Positions 39,649 to 49,237 of a stretch of 64,000 nt of DNA are shown here, one piece after another. Each line of letters opens with the position of its first letter. Position 1 is the stretch's first letter. The translations under genes and the position numbers were made by a program. The notes under the pieces are model-generated. The model ran no database searches. It was not told the origin of the DNA and saw only the letters and a program-made list of their open reading frames with translations. Source of the stretch: Hyphomicrobiales bacterium (GTDB taxonomy: Bacteria > Pseudomonadota > Alphaproteobacteria > Rhizobiales > Rhizobiaceae); contig UBMI01000002.1 of assembly GCA_900466475.1 (NCBI GenBank), positions 186,001-250,000 on the forward strand, written 5' to 3'.

Positions 39649-40320
39649 ATGCTTGTCAAAGATGTCATGACGACAGCGGTCGTCACATTGTCACCTGACA
39701 ATAGCGTTCGGCATGCGGCCAAGCTGATGTCCGACCAGCAGGTGAGCGGTCTTCCCGTGGTCGACAATGAAGGGCGTTTGGCAGGCGTCATCAGCGAGGG
39801 TGATCTGATCCGTCGAACGGAACTCTCAAGCGGCGCGTTCGCCCCGAATGCGAACATGGAACTTGGTCCCGACGACAGGGCAAACGCTTTCGTTAAGCGA
39901 TGCGCATGGAGAGTGGGGGATGTCATGACGCCCGACCCTGTCACGATCGACGAAGATGCCTCCCTTTCTCGTGTTGCCGAGCTTATGCAGAACCGCAACA
40001 TCAAGCGCATTCCGGTTCTTCGGGCCGGCAAGCTGATCGGCATCGTCAGCCGTGCCGATCTCCTGCAGGTGATTTACTCGGCAAAGCCGGACGATACGGC
40101 AACTGGTGACGAAGCCATTCGACGCAGCATTCTCGTTCGGCTCGGCGAAAACACCGGCCTGGAAGGATTGGATCTGTCCGTCACGGTCGCTGACGGTATC
40201 GTGCATTTTTGGGGCAACCTCGAGACGGCAGCTCGCCGCAGGGCTGCGCGGATCCTCGCGGAGGGCGTCAACGGTGTCCGCGGCGTGGTGGAGCATTTCC
40301 CGGAATCTCCTCCTCAATAG
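39649..40320 (+). CDS. CBS-domain pair plus BON domain protein
   Basis: The 223-residue protein has two CBS domains (about residues 5-60 and 88-145) and a C-terminal BON domain (about 155-215). The first contains VRHAAKLMSDQQVSGLPVVD, the second RVAELMQNRNIKRIPVL, and the BON domain begins IRRSILVRLGENTGLEGLD. CBS pairs bind adenine nucleotides and act as energy sensors, and BON domains bind phospholipids. There is no membrane helix. It is 80 bases upstream of xfp, so it may sense cell energy state for the same pathway. Confidence 0.9.
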   Translation: MLVKDVMTTAVVTLSPDNSVRHAAKLMSDQQVSGLPVVDNEGRLAGVISEGDLIRRTELSSGAFAPNANMELGPDDRANAFVKRCAWRVGDVMTPDPVTIDEDASLSRVAELMQNRNIKRIPVLRAGKLIGIVSRADLLQVIYSAKPDDTATGDEAIRRSILVRLGENTGLEGLDLSVTVADGIVHFWGNLETAARRRAARILAEGVNGVRGVVEHFPESPPQ

Positions 40321-40400
40321 TGCAGCCGTAACGACCGGAGACTGCATCGGCCCGAAACGGGCCGGCGAATTCAGCAATGTCATTTTGATCGGAGACTCAG

Positions 40401-42863
40401 ATGGCTTCACCTGAAACGGCAGTGATGAAAAAAACCGCCTCGGCGGCAGCGCATGGAAAAGCACCGCTTTCGTCCGAGGAACTCCGCCTGATGGATGCCT
40501 ACTGGCGGGCGTCGAACTATTTGTCGGTCGGACAGATCTATCTGCTCGACAATCCCTTGCTCAAAAAGCCTCTGGCGCGCGCGCATATCAAGCCGCGGTT
40601 GCTCGGCCATTGGGGAACGTCTCCCGGTCTGAACATGCTTTACGTGCACCTCAATCGGGTGATCAAGCGCGACAATCTCAACATGATCTATGTGATCGGC
40701 CCTGGCCACGGCGGACCGTCGCTCGTTGCGCATGCCTATCTGGAGGGAACCTACAGCGAATTCTACCCGAATATTGCCCAGGACGAAGAGGGCATGAAAA
40801 GGCTGTTCAAACAGTTCAGCTTTCCAGGCGGCATCCCGAGCCACGTCGCTCCGGAAACACCGGGGAGCATCCATGAAGGTGGCGAACTCGGTTATGCGCT
40901 CAGCCATGCCTATGGTGCAGCCTTCGACAATCCCGATCTGATCGTCGCCTGCGTCGTCGGTGACGGCGAGGCCGAAACCGGCCCTCTTGCCACCGGATGG
41001 CATGGCAACAAATTCCTCAATCCGGCCCGCGACGGATGTGTTCTGCCGATCCTGCACCTCAATGGCTACAAGATCGCCAATCCCTGCTTCCTTGCGCGTA
41101 TTCCCAAGGAAGAATTGATGAAATTCTTCGAGGGCATGGGGTATGCACCCCTCTTCGTGGAGGGCCATGAGCCCGATCAGGTACAGCAGCAGCTTGCCGA
41201 AGCCATGGATACTGCCGTCGCGACGATCAAGAAGATCTGGGCAGAAGCGCGGGATAAGAAGATTGTCCGCCGTCCGGCGTGGCCGATGATCGTTTTCCGC
41301 ACACCGAAGGGCTGGACCTGCCCCGCCGAAATCGACGGCAAGAAATGCGAAGACTACTGGCGCTCGCACCAGGTCCCGATGGGCGACATGGACAAGCCGG
41401 AGCATATCAAGGTGCTTCAGCACTGGATGAAGAGCTATAGACCCGAAGAGCTTTTCGATGACGAAGGCAGACTGCGAGCTGAATTGGCCTCGCTGGCGCC
41501 GGCAGGACATAGACGGATGAGCGATAATCCGCACGCCAATGGCGGCCTGTTGCTTCGCGACCTCAAGATGCCGGATTTCCGCGATTATGCCGTCTCGGTG
41601 CCCAAACCCGGATCGGTGACCGCGGAATCCGCTCGTGTCATGGGCAAGTTCCTGCGCGACGTGATGAAGCTCAATCTTAACAGCAAGAACTTCCGGCTGT
41701 TCAGCCCTGACGAGAACAATTCCAATCGCTGGCAGGACGTGCTGGAAGTGACGGATCGCTGCTACATGGCCGAGATTTATCCAGAGGACGATCGCCTGTC
41801 GCCCGACGGACGCATCATGGAGGTGTTAAGCGAGCATCAATGCCAGGGCTGGCTCGAAGGCTATCTGTTGACGGGGCGGCATGGCTTCTTCTCCTGCTAC
41901 GAAGCCTTCATTCACATCATCGACTCGATGTTCAACCAGCACGCCAAATGGCTGAAAGTGTGCAACCACATTCCCTGGAGACGGCCGGTCGCATCGCTCA
42001 ATTATTTCCTGAGTTCGCATGTGTGGAGGCAGGATCATAACGGCTTCTCTCACCAGGATCCGGGCTTCATCGACCACGTGATCAACAAGAAGGCGGAGGT
42101 CATCCGGGTCTATCTACCGCCGGATGCCAATACGCTCCTGTCCGTTACCGATCATTGCCTGCGCAGCCGCAACTATGTGAACGTCGTTGTCGCAGGCAAG
42201 CAGCCGGCACCGCAATGGCTGACGATGGATGAGGCGATCAAACATTGCGCCGAAGGTCTCGGCATCTGGGAATGGGCAAGCAATGATCGCGGCTCGGAAC
42301 CGGATGTCGTCATGGCCTGCTGCGGCGATGTGCCGACGCTGGAGACGCTCGCCGCTGTGCAACTGATCCGTGAGCACCTTCCTGATCTGAAGGTGCGCGT
42401 CATCAATGTCGTCAATCTGATGAAGCTGCAGCCCTCGAGCGAACATCCCCACGGGCTTTCGGATCCCGACTTCGATGCGCTCTTCACGAAGGACAAACCG
42501 ATCATCTTCGCATTCCACGGATATCCCTGGTTGATCCACCGGCTGACCTACCGGCGAACCAACCACAAAAATCTGCATGTCCGGGGATACAAGGAAGAGG
42601 GAACGACCACGACCCCATTCGACATGGTCGTTCTGAACCAGCTCGATCGCTTTCATCTCGTTGAGGATGTCATCGATCGGCTGCCACAGCTCGGAGCCCG
42701 TGCGGCCTATTTCAAGCAGGCAATCCGCGGCAGGCTGATCGAGCACCGGCAATATATCGAGGCGCATGGCGATGACATGCCGCAGATCAGCGGCTGGACA
42801 TGGGGCGTCAAGAGCACGGGAAAAGTGAAGGCGGCGACCTCCACAGAGGGAGACAATGCCTAG
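40401..42863 (+). CDS. xfp: Phosphoketolase (xylulose-5-P/fructose-6-P)
   Basis: This thiamine-diphosphate enzyme splits xylulose 5-phosphate or fructose 6-phosphate with phosphate to acetyl phosphate. The 820-residue length is usual. Motifs are [10 protein letters not shown], the ThDP-binding [20 protein letters not shown] and, in the C-terminal part, [14 protein letters not shown] [10 protein letters not shown]. The ATG has GGAG six bases upstream. No ackA or pta is adjacent, so acetyl phosphate must be used by enzymes encoded elsewhere. It is likely co-transcribed with the CBS-BON gene. Confidence 0.96.
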   Translation: MASPETAVMKKTASAAAHGKAPLSSEELRLMDAYWRASNYLSVGQIYLLDNPLLKKPLARAHIKPRLLGHWGTSPGLNMLYVHLNRVIKRDNLNMIYVIGPGHGGPSLVAHAYLEGTYSEFYPNIAQDEEGMKRLFKQFSFPGGIPSHVAPETPGSIHEGGELGYALSHAYGAAFDNPDLIVACVVGDGEAETGPLATGWHGNKFLNPARDGCVLPILHLNGYKIANPCFLARIPKEELMKFFEGMGYAPLFVEGHEPDQVQQQLAEAMDTAVATIKKIWAEARDKKIVRRPAWPMIVFRTPKGWTCPAEIDGKKCEDYWRSHQVPMGDMDKPEHIKVLQHWMKSYRPEELFDDEGRLRAELASLAPAGHRRMSDNPHANGGLLLRDLKMPDFRDYAVSVPKPGSVTAESARVMGKFLRDVMKLNLNSKNFRLFSPDENNSNRWQDVLEVTDRCYMAEIYPEDDRLSPDGRIMEVLSEHQCQGWLEGYLLTGRHGFFSCYEAFIHIIDSMFNQHAKWLKVCNHIPWRRPVASLNYFLSSHVWRQDHNGFSHQDPGFIDHVINKKAEVIRVYLPPDANTLLSVTDHCLRSRNYVNVVVAGKQPAPQWLTMDEAIKHCAEGLGIWEWASNDRGSEPDVVMACCGDVPTLETLAAVQLIREHLPDLKVRVINVVNLMKLQPSSEHPHGLSDPDFDALFTKDKPIIFAFHGYPWLIHRLTYRRTNHKNLHVRGYKEEGTTTTPFDMVVLNQLDRFHLVEDVIDRLPQLGARAAYFKQAIRGRLIEHRQYIEAHGDDMPQISGWTWGVKSTGKVKAATSTEGDNA

Positions 42864-42955
42864 ACCACACGTTGCGCACAAATCATGCCGGCAGGCGTCC
42901 GATCAGAGGCGCCTCCGGATGCTCGACGAAACCATCTGACTTCCTCGGTTTGCCT

Positions 42956-44278
42956 ATGATGTCGGAACTGCTGTCCACCGATCCCGAACTGAACCGGATG
43001 CCGACGGATGAAGATCTCGGTCGCCTTCAGTTCACGACGTTGCTCTACTATCTGCAATGCACGAATCCGGATAACGGATTGGTGCGCGACAAGACGCAGG
43101 CCGGCGCCCCGGCAAGCATTGCGGCTGTAGGTATGGCGCTCGCCACCATTCCCGTCGTCGTGGAACGCGGTATCGTCATTCGTGAGTTTGCCGCCAAGAT
43201 CGCCCGGCGGCGACTGGAATTCCTGATCTCCTGCCATCAAGGGCCGGAACCGGACGCATCAGGTTACAAGGGCTTCTTCTACCATTTCCTGGATATCGAA
43301 ACGGGACGGCGGGTCTGGCAGTGCGAATTGTCGACGATCGATTCTGCCTTTCTCTTCGCCGGCGCTTTGACCGTCGCGGCATATTTCGATGCGGACACCG
43401 AGGACGAGGCGAAGGTACGCGCACTTGCCATGTCGCTCTACGAACGCGTGGACTGGAACTGGGCGCGCGACAACGGCGCCACGCTTACCCACGGCTGGCG
43501 ACCGGAAAACGGCTTCATTCCCTATCGTTGGCGCGGCTATGACGAAGGCCTGCTTCTTTACATTCTCGGTCTGGGCTCACCGAGCCACCCGCTGCCTCCG
43601 GAAAGCTTCAAAGCGTATACCGAGAGCTACGAATGGCGGAATATCTTCGGTCGCGAACTACTTTATTCCGGGCCGCTCTTTACACACCAGCTCTCGCATA
43701 TGTGGATCGATTTCCGTGAAATTCGCGACGAATTCATGCGCGAGCATGACAGCGACTATTTTCGCAACAGCCGCCATGCCACTTTCGTTCAGCAGGAATA
43801 CGCAATCCGCAATCCGCTGAACTTCAAAGGCTACGGCGAACATTGCTGGGGTTTCACGGCAAGTGACGGGCCGGGTTGGACGAAGCGGACTGTCGACGGG
43901 ATCGACAGGGAATTCTTCGACTATGTTGCGCGTGGCGCCCCTTATGGGCCGGATGACGGAACCGTATCTCCCTGGGCCGTGGTCGCCTCACTGCCATTCG
44001 CTCCGGAAATCGTCATCCCGACGGTACGAAATTTCGCTCGAATGCAGCTTGGCATGACGCGCCTTTATGGCTTCAGGCCATCGTTCAACCAGACCTTTGC
44101 GATGGAAGACAGGAACGAAGGGTGGTGGGTCAGCCCCTACCATTTCGGGATCGACCAGGGTCCCGTCGTCCTGATGATCGAAAACTATCGAACCGGCTTG
44201 CTGTGGAACATTATGCGTCGATGCGAGCCGGTGGTGGTCGGACTAAGACGAGCGGGGTTCTCAGGCGGCTGGTTGTGA
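42956..44278 (+). CDS. Glucoamylase-like protein (PF10091/GH144 type), copy 1
   Basis: The protein has about 440 residues from the ATG at 42956. An adjacent ATG at 42959 is equally possible, and the frame upstream overlaps xfp and shows no similarity to copy 2. It is an alpha/alpha-barrel protein with GFFYHFLDIETGRRVWQCEL and STIDSAFLFAGALTVAAYFD, then NGFIPYRWRGYDEGLLLYIL and YCWGFTASDGP-like HCWGFTASDGPGW. The family is annotated glucoamylase-like, and characterised relatives (GH144) act on beta-1,2-glucans. No signal peptide is seen, so it is probably cytosolic. A paralogue lies at 58155. Confidence 0.88.
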   Translation: MMSELLSTDPELNRMPTDEDLGRLQFTTLLYYLQCTNPDNGLVRDKTQAGAPASIAAVGMALATIPVVVERGIVIREFAAKIARRRLEFLISCHQGPEPDASGYKGFFYHFLDIETGRRVWQCELSTIDSAFLFAGALTVAAYFDADTEDEAKVRALAMSLYERVDWNWARDNGATLTHGWRPENGFIPYRWRGYDEGLLLYILGLGSPSHPLPPESFKAYTESYEWRNIFGRELLYSGPLFTHQLSHMWIDFREIRDEFMREHDSDYFRNSRHATFVQQEYAIRNPLNFKGYGEHCWGFTASDGPGWTKRTVDGIDREFFDYVARGAPYGPDDGTVSPWAVVASLPFAPEIVIPTVRNFARMQLGMTRLYGFRPSFNQTFAMEDRNEGWWVSPYHFGIDQGPVVLMIENYRTGLLWNIMRRCEPVVVGLRRAGFSGGWL

Positions 44279-44369
44279 CGGCCGTGCTGTCGCCCGAGCT
44301 TCCCGACGCGCTACGGACTTGCCGTGAACGACAGGTCTAGGGCGGCTCAGGTCTTCAACTGCGTTGCAG

Positions 44370-46058
44370 TCAGGCCTTCTGTTTTTGATCGGTCCACGTC
44401 CAGGAGCCGTCAGAACCATATTCGAGAACTGCATCGTAGGCCGAGCGCGGCGCACCCGACTCGGCGAAGTTGACGCACGCGATCCTTCTTTCAACCAAGA
44501 GCCCGAGGATTGCGAGCAGAAGCTCGTGACCGAAAATGGTATCGGCCTTTTCCAGAACAATGTGTGACGGAGCGGCTATGATCGCACTTACAAGTATGAC
44601 GAGTTGCTGTTCGCGCGGTGACAGCAATGTGGACCAGTCCTGCTCGCTATCCAGGTCGCTGAGTGTCAAATCGTGTGTAAGACCGAGATCTCTCAGCAAA
44701 GCCAGGATTTGCTCATCCGTTGTCTCGATCCAGCGCTTCGGCGGCGCAAGAATCTGGCGGAGAGTTCCCGGACCCGCACAGGCCCGCTGGCCGAGAAACC
44801 GCACATGCTGACGAGGTGGGCTGACGATGCGCCCAGTCCCCGGTGTACCCAGTCCTGCCGTGGCCCGAAACAAAGCAGCACCCGCAGCATCGTCTTCTCC
44901 GGCAACGATCACTCGTGTATCGGGCGGGATGACAAGGGACAAATCCTTCACCAGTACCGTTCCTGTCCGCGACGTCAGCGTCAGGCGTTCATAGCAAAGG
45001 TTCCCCTCAGCCTCGATGAGTTCGACACTGTGATCGGACTGGCGGCGGGTCTCCTCGACCGCTTCCAGAAAGGAACTGATACGCGCGACGACGGTCGCGA
45101 AGTTCGAGATCGAGTTGAATTGTGCGACAATGAACGAGAATGCACCGACAAGCATGGCAAATGCTGCCGCCGACTGCGTGATGACGCCAAATTCCATGTC
45201 ACCGCGCATGAACGCCGGCGCGATAATGACGACCGGAATGATCTGTATCATCCAGTTGTAGCCGGTGGCGAAGAATCCGACATTGCGATTGATGCCAATG
45301 ATCCGCCTGAAGTTAGTGGCAAGGCTATCGAACTGCCTCAGCAGCCGATCTGCGTGGCGTTGCTGCGAGCCCTCGATCATGATTGATTCTGCGTTTTCCC
45401 GGACTTGGATCAGCCCGGACCGGAAGGCGGCTTCACTGTCGAGCTGATTATAGTTCAACTTGATCAAGGGCCGTCCCAACACGATCGTCATAAACGATCC
45501 GAAAGCCGCGTAGATAACAGCCGTGAAGAAAAGAAGCGGACTGATCAGCCACAAGACGCTCGAAAAGGTGAAGACCGTCAGCACGCTGCTGAGCAGCATG
45601 AGCAGAAAAGAGAGCGTCGTCGTCGTAAACGCTTTGATATCTTCGGCAATCCGCTGATCAGGATAGGAGACTTTGCCCTGAATGCCGAGCCGGTGGAAAG
45701 TACCGTCGGCCATATAAACGCCGACCGCACGACGGGTGAGGTATTCTCTCCAAAGCAAGGCCAGTCGCTCTTCGGCAAAGCGGGCAATCACCGACGCGAT
45801 CGTCGAAGCAGCAAAAGCGCCAGTGTAGAGGATAGCCTGGCGAACAAATTCGGCAGTCTGCCGTTCCGCGATCGCAGTCATGAAGTGCCGCCCGACGAAA
45901 CTGTTGACGACATTCAAAGCACTGATACTGCCAAAAAGAACAATCAGGGAGACAAGCAGGAACCGGGCGCTCCCGGCGACATCGGATGTCATGAACAATT
46001 TGATCGCGCGGACGAACCGTATTGCCGTTACCCTGAGCGGAATTTGCTGCTGGCCCAT
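44370..46058 (-). CDS. YddA/SbmA-like ABC transporter with degenerate ATPase domain
   Basis: The 562-residue protein has the ABC_membrane_2 membrane domain (about residues 20-340) with YPDQRIAEDIKAFTT, RPLIKLNYNQ and RENAESIMIEG, as in YddA and SbmA/BacA. The nucleotide-binding domain (about 360-545) is degenerate. The Walker A position reads GEDDAAGAAL from Gly387, with no GKS/T. The signature is LSPREQQ (479-485) rather than LSxGEQQ. Walker B reads IVLEKAD with Glu503-Lys504 where Asp-Glu is expected. ATP hydrolysis is therefore unlikely. SbmA/BacA relatives without an ATPase domain are proton-driven peptide importers. It is convergent with the glucoamylase-like gene. Confidence 0.9.
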   Translation of the reverse strand: MGQQQIPLRVTAIRFVRAIKLFMTSDVAGSARFLLVSLIVLFGSISALNVVNSFVGRHFMTAIAERQTAEFVRQAILYTGAFAASTIASVIARFAEERLALLWREYLTRRAVGVYMADGTFHRLGIQGKVSYPDQRIAEDIKAFTTTTLSFLLMLLSSVLTVFTFSSVLWLISPLLFFTAVIYAAFGSFMTIVLGRPLIKLNYNQLDSEAAFRSGLIQVRENAESIMIEGSQQRHADRLLRQFDSLATNFRRIIGINRNVGFFATGYNWMIQIIPVVIIAPAFMRGDMEFGVITQSAAAFAMLVGAFSFIVAQFNSISNFATVVARISSFLEAVEETRRQSDHSVELIEAEGNLCYERLTLTSRTGTVLVKDLSLVIPPDTRVIVAGEDDAAGAALFRATAGLGTPGTGRIVSPPRQHVRFLGQRACAGPGTLRQILAPPKRWIETTDEQILALLRDLGLTHDLTLSDLDSEQDWSTLLSPREQQLVILVSAIIAAPSHIVLEKADTIFGHELLLAILGLLVERRIACVNFAESGAPRSAYDAVLEYGSDGSWTWTDQKQKA

Positions 46059-46445
46059 GCTCGTCTCCCCCGCTTGCCCCTGGAACGAACTATAGCGTGA
46101 AATGCAGGCGACGGAGAGACGTCAGGATGGCGCGCGCGGGCGACCGATCCAGCGCGACATGTTACGCGCTGCATCTATTTGCTACTTCGCGTCTCAAGCA
46201 GATCGCGCCGACGTTCAACCCACCAGGCCGTTTGATGTCCGCGCTCCAGCGACGGCACAGCTCAATATGAATTGGCGTGCGAACAAATCTCTTGCGAATG
46301 ATTTCCATTGGTTCACTCTGTCGTTGATTCTTGAAACCGGCCAATCGATGGCTTGATCAATTTTTCGTAATTTATTTCAGTTGATTAGTTCATTTTGTGA
46401 ACTTATTGTCAGTGTGAGATCACGGGCGACAGGATCAGGATTTTT
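46059..46445. other. 387-base divergent promoter region (ABC transporter/ROK regulator)
   Basis: No gene is convincing. The end nearest the ROK gene is AT-rich and contains the inverted repeat at 46387-46403. A nonamer ATTGGTTCA at 46307-46315 equals one arm of the GntR palindrome at 49208. A GC-rich half near 46120-46170 shows nothing clear. Confidence 0.6.
46387..46403 (+). promoter_or_regulatory. Inverted repeat, probable ROK operator
   Basis: AGTTCA-TTTTG-TGAACT, extended by flanking TT/TA, is a near-perfect palindrome 43 bases before the ROK start. ROK repressors bind such AT-rich palindromes, and autoregulation is usual. Confidence 0.5.
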
Positions 46446-47579
46446 ATGTTCAATTCATCGCAGCGCGAGCTTCTGCGGGTCATAAGTGAGTCCGGTCCCC
46501 TCAGCCGGACCGATCTTGCCTCTGCGATCGGGCTCAGCAAAGCGGCGATGAGCGGCATTGCCCGCGAGCTCATTGATCGCGGCGTTCTGCACGAGACGGA
46601 AACCGTCTACGGTCAGGGCCGGCCCTCCGTGCTGCTCGACCTGAAACCGGAATGCGCGTTCTTCATCGGCATTTCGCTTCTGGAAGATCCGGCCCCGATG
46701 ATCCTCAGCGATCTTAACGGCAACATCATCGCCCGTCAGCAGCTGCCCTACTCCCGGGATCCCAAGGTCATTGCCAACGCGATCGCCTATGGCCTGCCGG
46801 AAATCCTCAGGGCCCATCCTCAGGCAAGCTCGAAACTGGCCGGCATCGGTGTGGCGCTATCGGGCTTCGTCGATGAAAGGCAGGCAACCTGCGTACAGTC
46901 GACCCTGCTCGGCTGGCAGGATGTGCCGCTTGCCGAAATCATCCGCCACGCAAGCGGCGTCGATACCTTTATCGAGAACGATGCCAAGGCGGTTGCTGTC
47001 AGCGAAAAGCTCTTCGGCATTGCTCGCGACACCCCGAATTTCTCGGTCGTGTCGCTCGGAGACGGCATCGGCTGCGCCCACGTCATCGACGGCAGGCTTT
47101 ATCGCGGGAATCATGGCGGTGCGGGCGAAATCGCTCATGCGACGATCGAGCCCGGCGGCGCCCCCTGCCGCTGCGGCAAGCGCGGCTGCCTGGATACGAT
47201 CGCCTCCATGAAGGCGATCAAGGAGATGGCGCGGGCCGCCGGCCTGAAATGCACGTCACTCTCCGATCTGGAAGCGGAAGCCTCGCTCGGCACAGCCGAG
47301 GCGATCTCCATCATCCACAAGGCCGGCGCAGCCCTCGGCCTTGCTATCTCGCACCTGATCCAGATGAACGACCCGGGCATGATCCTGGTGACCCATGTCG
47401 ACGGCTCGTTCGACGGCCTGTTCGGCACGGTCGTGCAGCAGGCGATCGAAGCCAATGTTCTTCCGCGTTATGCAGGCCAGACCCCAATCCGCACCCGTCG
47501 CGTGGATAGCGACGTCTGGTCGCGCGGCGCAGCCAGCATTGCCGCTCACAATTTTCTGATTGGTCCCAATATAAGCTGA
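46446..47579 (+). CDS. ROK family transcriptional regulator
   Basis: The 377-residue protein has an N-terminal winged HTH (about residues 1-70, SRTDLASAIGLSKAAMSGIA) and a ROK sugar-kinase-like domain. The latter has LSGFVDERQATCVQSTLLGW, ENDAKAVAVSEKLFG and the zinc motif CRCGKRGCLDTIAS. The ROK zinc site is intact, and the kinase-type ATP loop GDGIGCAHVIDGRLYRG is present. Its effector is presumably a sugar or amino-sugar derivative. M81 metallopeptidase follows after eight bases, so the two are co-transcribed. Confidence 0.93.
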   Translation: MFNSSQRELLRVISESGPLSRTDLASAIGLSKAAMSGIARELIDRGVLHETETVYGQGRPSVLLDLKPECAFFIGISLLEDPAPMILSDLNGNIIARQQLPYSRDPKVIANAIAYGLPEILRAHPQASSKLAGIGVALSGFVDERQATCVQSTLLGWQDVPLAEIIRHASGVDTFIENDAKAVAVSEKLFGIARDTPNFSVVSLGDGIGCAHVIDGRLYRGNHGGAGEIAHATIEPGGAPCRCGKRGCLDTIASMKAIKEMARAAGLKCTSLSDLEAEASLGTAEAISIIHKAGAALGLAISHLIQMNDPGMILVTHVDGSFDGLFGTVVQQAIEANVLPRYAGQTPIRTRRVDSDVWSRGAASIAAHNFLIGPNIS

Positions 47580-47587
47580 GGTCTCCC

Positions 47588-49030
47588 ATGCGCATCGCCG
47601 TCGGTGGCATTCACATCGAATGCAGCACGTACAACCCCGTCCTGAACCAAGAGGCAGACTTCCGGGTGGTACGCGGCGAGGACCTGCTGGCAGCCCCCTA
47701 TTTTGCCTTTCTGAAGGATTACGAGGCTGAATTCCTGCCGACGATCCATGCCCGCGCCATTGCCGGCGGCCCTGTCGCCCGTCACACCTACGAAGCCTTC
47801 AAGGCTGAATTCCTGGAGCGCTTGAAGCCGCTCCTGCCGCTCGACGGACTCTATCTGGCAATGCATGGCGCCATGTATGTCGAAGGCATGGAAGATGCGG
47901 AAGGCGACTGGATCAGCGCAGCCCGTGCGCTCGTTGGCGATGATTGTACGGTCTCGGCAAGTTACGACCTGCATGGCAATGTTACCCAGCGCATCATCGA
48001 CGCGCTCGACATGTATTCCACCTACCGCACTGCGCCGCATATCGATGTCGAAGAAACGATGCGCCGCTCTGTCGCCATGCTGGTCAAGAGCCTGAAGACG
48101 GGCGAAAAACCCACCCTGCTCTGGGCGCCAATCCCGGTCGTCCTGCCGGGTGAACGCACCAGCACCGTCGATCAACCGGCAAAGAGCCTTTATGCCGAAC
48201 TGCCCGGCATCGATGCGCTCGACGGCGTCTGGGATGCCTCGCTGATGGTCGGCTATGTCTGGGCCGACGAGCCGCGGGCCACGGCTGCCGCCATCATGAC
48301 CGGCACGGACCGCGCGATACTGGAGCGCGAGGCAAAACGTCTGGCAAAGGCTTATTGGGATGTGCGCGAAGAATTCGTCTTCGGCTGCGAAACCGGTTCG
48401 GTCGAGGAATGCGTCGCCAAGGCGATCACCAGCCCGACCGGCCCCGTCGTGCTCGCCGAATCCGGGGACAATCCGACCGGCGGCGGCGTCGGCGACCGAG
48501 CGGACGTACTGGCCGAGCTGATCGCAAGAGGCGCCACCGGTGTGGTTTTTGCCGGCATCGCCGACAAGGCAGCAACGGAGAGATGTTATGCGGCAGGTAT
48601 CGGCACGGCGCTGGAGCTGACTGTCGGCGCTTCGCTCGATGCCAAAGACAGCAAGCCGGTGACGGGACAGTTCACGGTGAAGTTCCTGCACGAGACCACC
48701 GACGCTACCGACCGCCAGGCTGTCGTCTCCATCGGCGGCATCGATCTGGTCCTCTCGGCCAAGCGCCGCCCCTACCACAATATCGTCGATTTCATCCGCC
48801 TCGGGCTCGAGCCGCGCACGGCAAGCATCGTTGTCGTCAAGTCAGGCTACCTGTCGCCGGAAATCGCGCCGATTGCCAATCCGAGCCTCATGGCACTGTC
48901 CCCCGGCGTTGTCGATCAGTTCGTCGAGCGACTTCCGCGCCTGCGCAAAGCGCACCCGACCTATCCTTTCGACAAGGATTTCAGCTTCGACCCGCAGGCC
49001 TTCCTTTCCGCGCGCTCCACGAACCGCTGA
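47588..49030 (+). CDS. M81 family metallopeptidase (MlrC-like)
   Basis: This 480-residue zinc peptidase is of the family of MlrC, which cleaves linearised microcystin and tetrapeptides. The metal and active-site motifs are GGIHIECSTYNP, MHGAMYVEGMEDAEGDW, DLHGNVT and YRTAPHIDVEE. There is no signal peptide, so it should act on peptides inside the cell. Rhizobial M81 proteins commonly adjoin peptide ABC transporters, as here. GAGG precedes the ATG. Confidence 0.92.
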   Translation: MRIAVGGIHIECSTYNPVLNQEADFRVVRGEDLLAAPYFAFLKDYEAEFLPTIHARAIAGGPVARHTYEAFKAEFLERLKPLLPLDGLYLAMHGAMYVEGMEDAEGDWISAARALVGDDCTVSASYDLHGNVTQRIIDALDMYSTYRTAPHIDVEETMRRSVAMLVKSLKTGEKPTLLWAPIPVVLPGERTSTVDQPAKSLYAELPGIDALDGVWDASLMVGYVWADEPRATAAAIMTGTDRAILEREAKRLAKAYWDVREEFVFGCETGSVEECVAKAITSPTGPVVLAESGDNPTGGGVGDRADVLAELIARGATGVVFAGIADKAATERCYAAGIGTALELTVGASLDAKDSKPVTGQFTVKFLHETTDATDRQAVVSIGGIDLVLSAKRRPYHNIVDFIRLGLEPRTASIVVVKSGYLSPEIAPIANPSLMALSPGVVDQFVERLPRLRKAHPTYPFDKDFSFDPQAFLSARSTNR

Positions 49031-49207
49031 ACCACGACAAGCGAACCAATTGATTTTTGGTATCGGGGCTTGCTCAGCATCCAGCACGCAGGAAAACGTG
49101 CATCCACTCCTTATGTCTGCTCTAAATCTGCGCGATGCGATCAAAAAACGTGCAGGTATTTATCTGCACAAAAAAGCGCTTGACGATGCAATGGATTTGG
49201 TTTGCAT

Positions 49208-49230
49208 TGAACCAATATCAAATTGGTTCA
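49208..49230 (+). promoter_or_regulatory. Perfect palindrome, probable GntR operator
   Basis: TGAACCAAT-N5-ATTGGTTCA has perfect 9-base arms and ends seven bases before the GntR ATG. Position and symmetry suit autorepression by the FCD-type regulator it precedes. A shorter repeat GTGCAG-N8-CTGCAC lies at 49150-49169. Confidence 0.6.
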
Positions 49231-49237
49231 GACAGCC

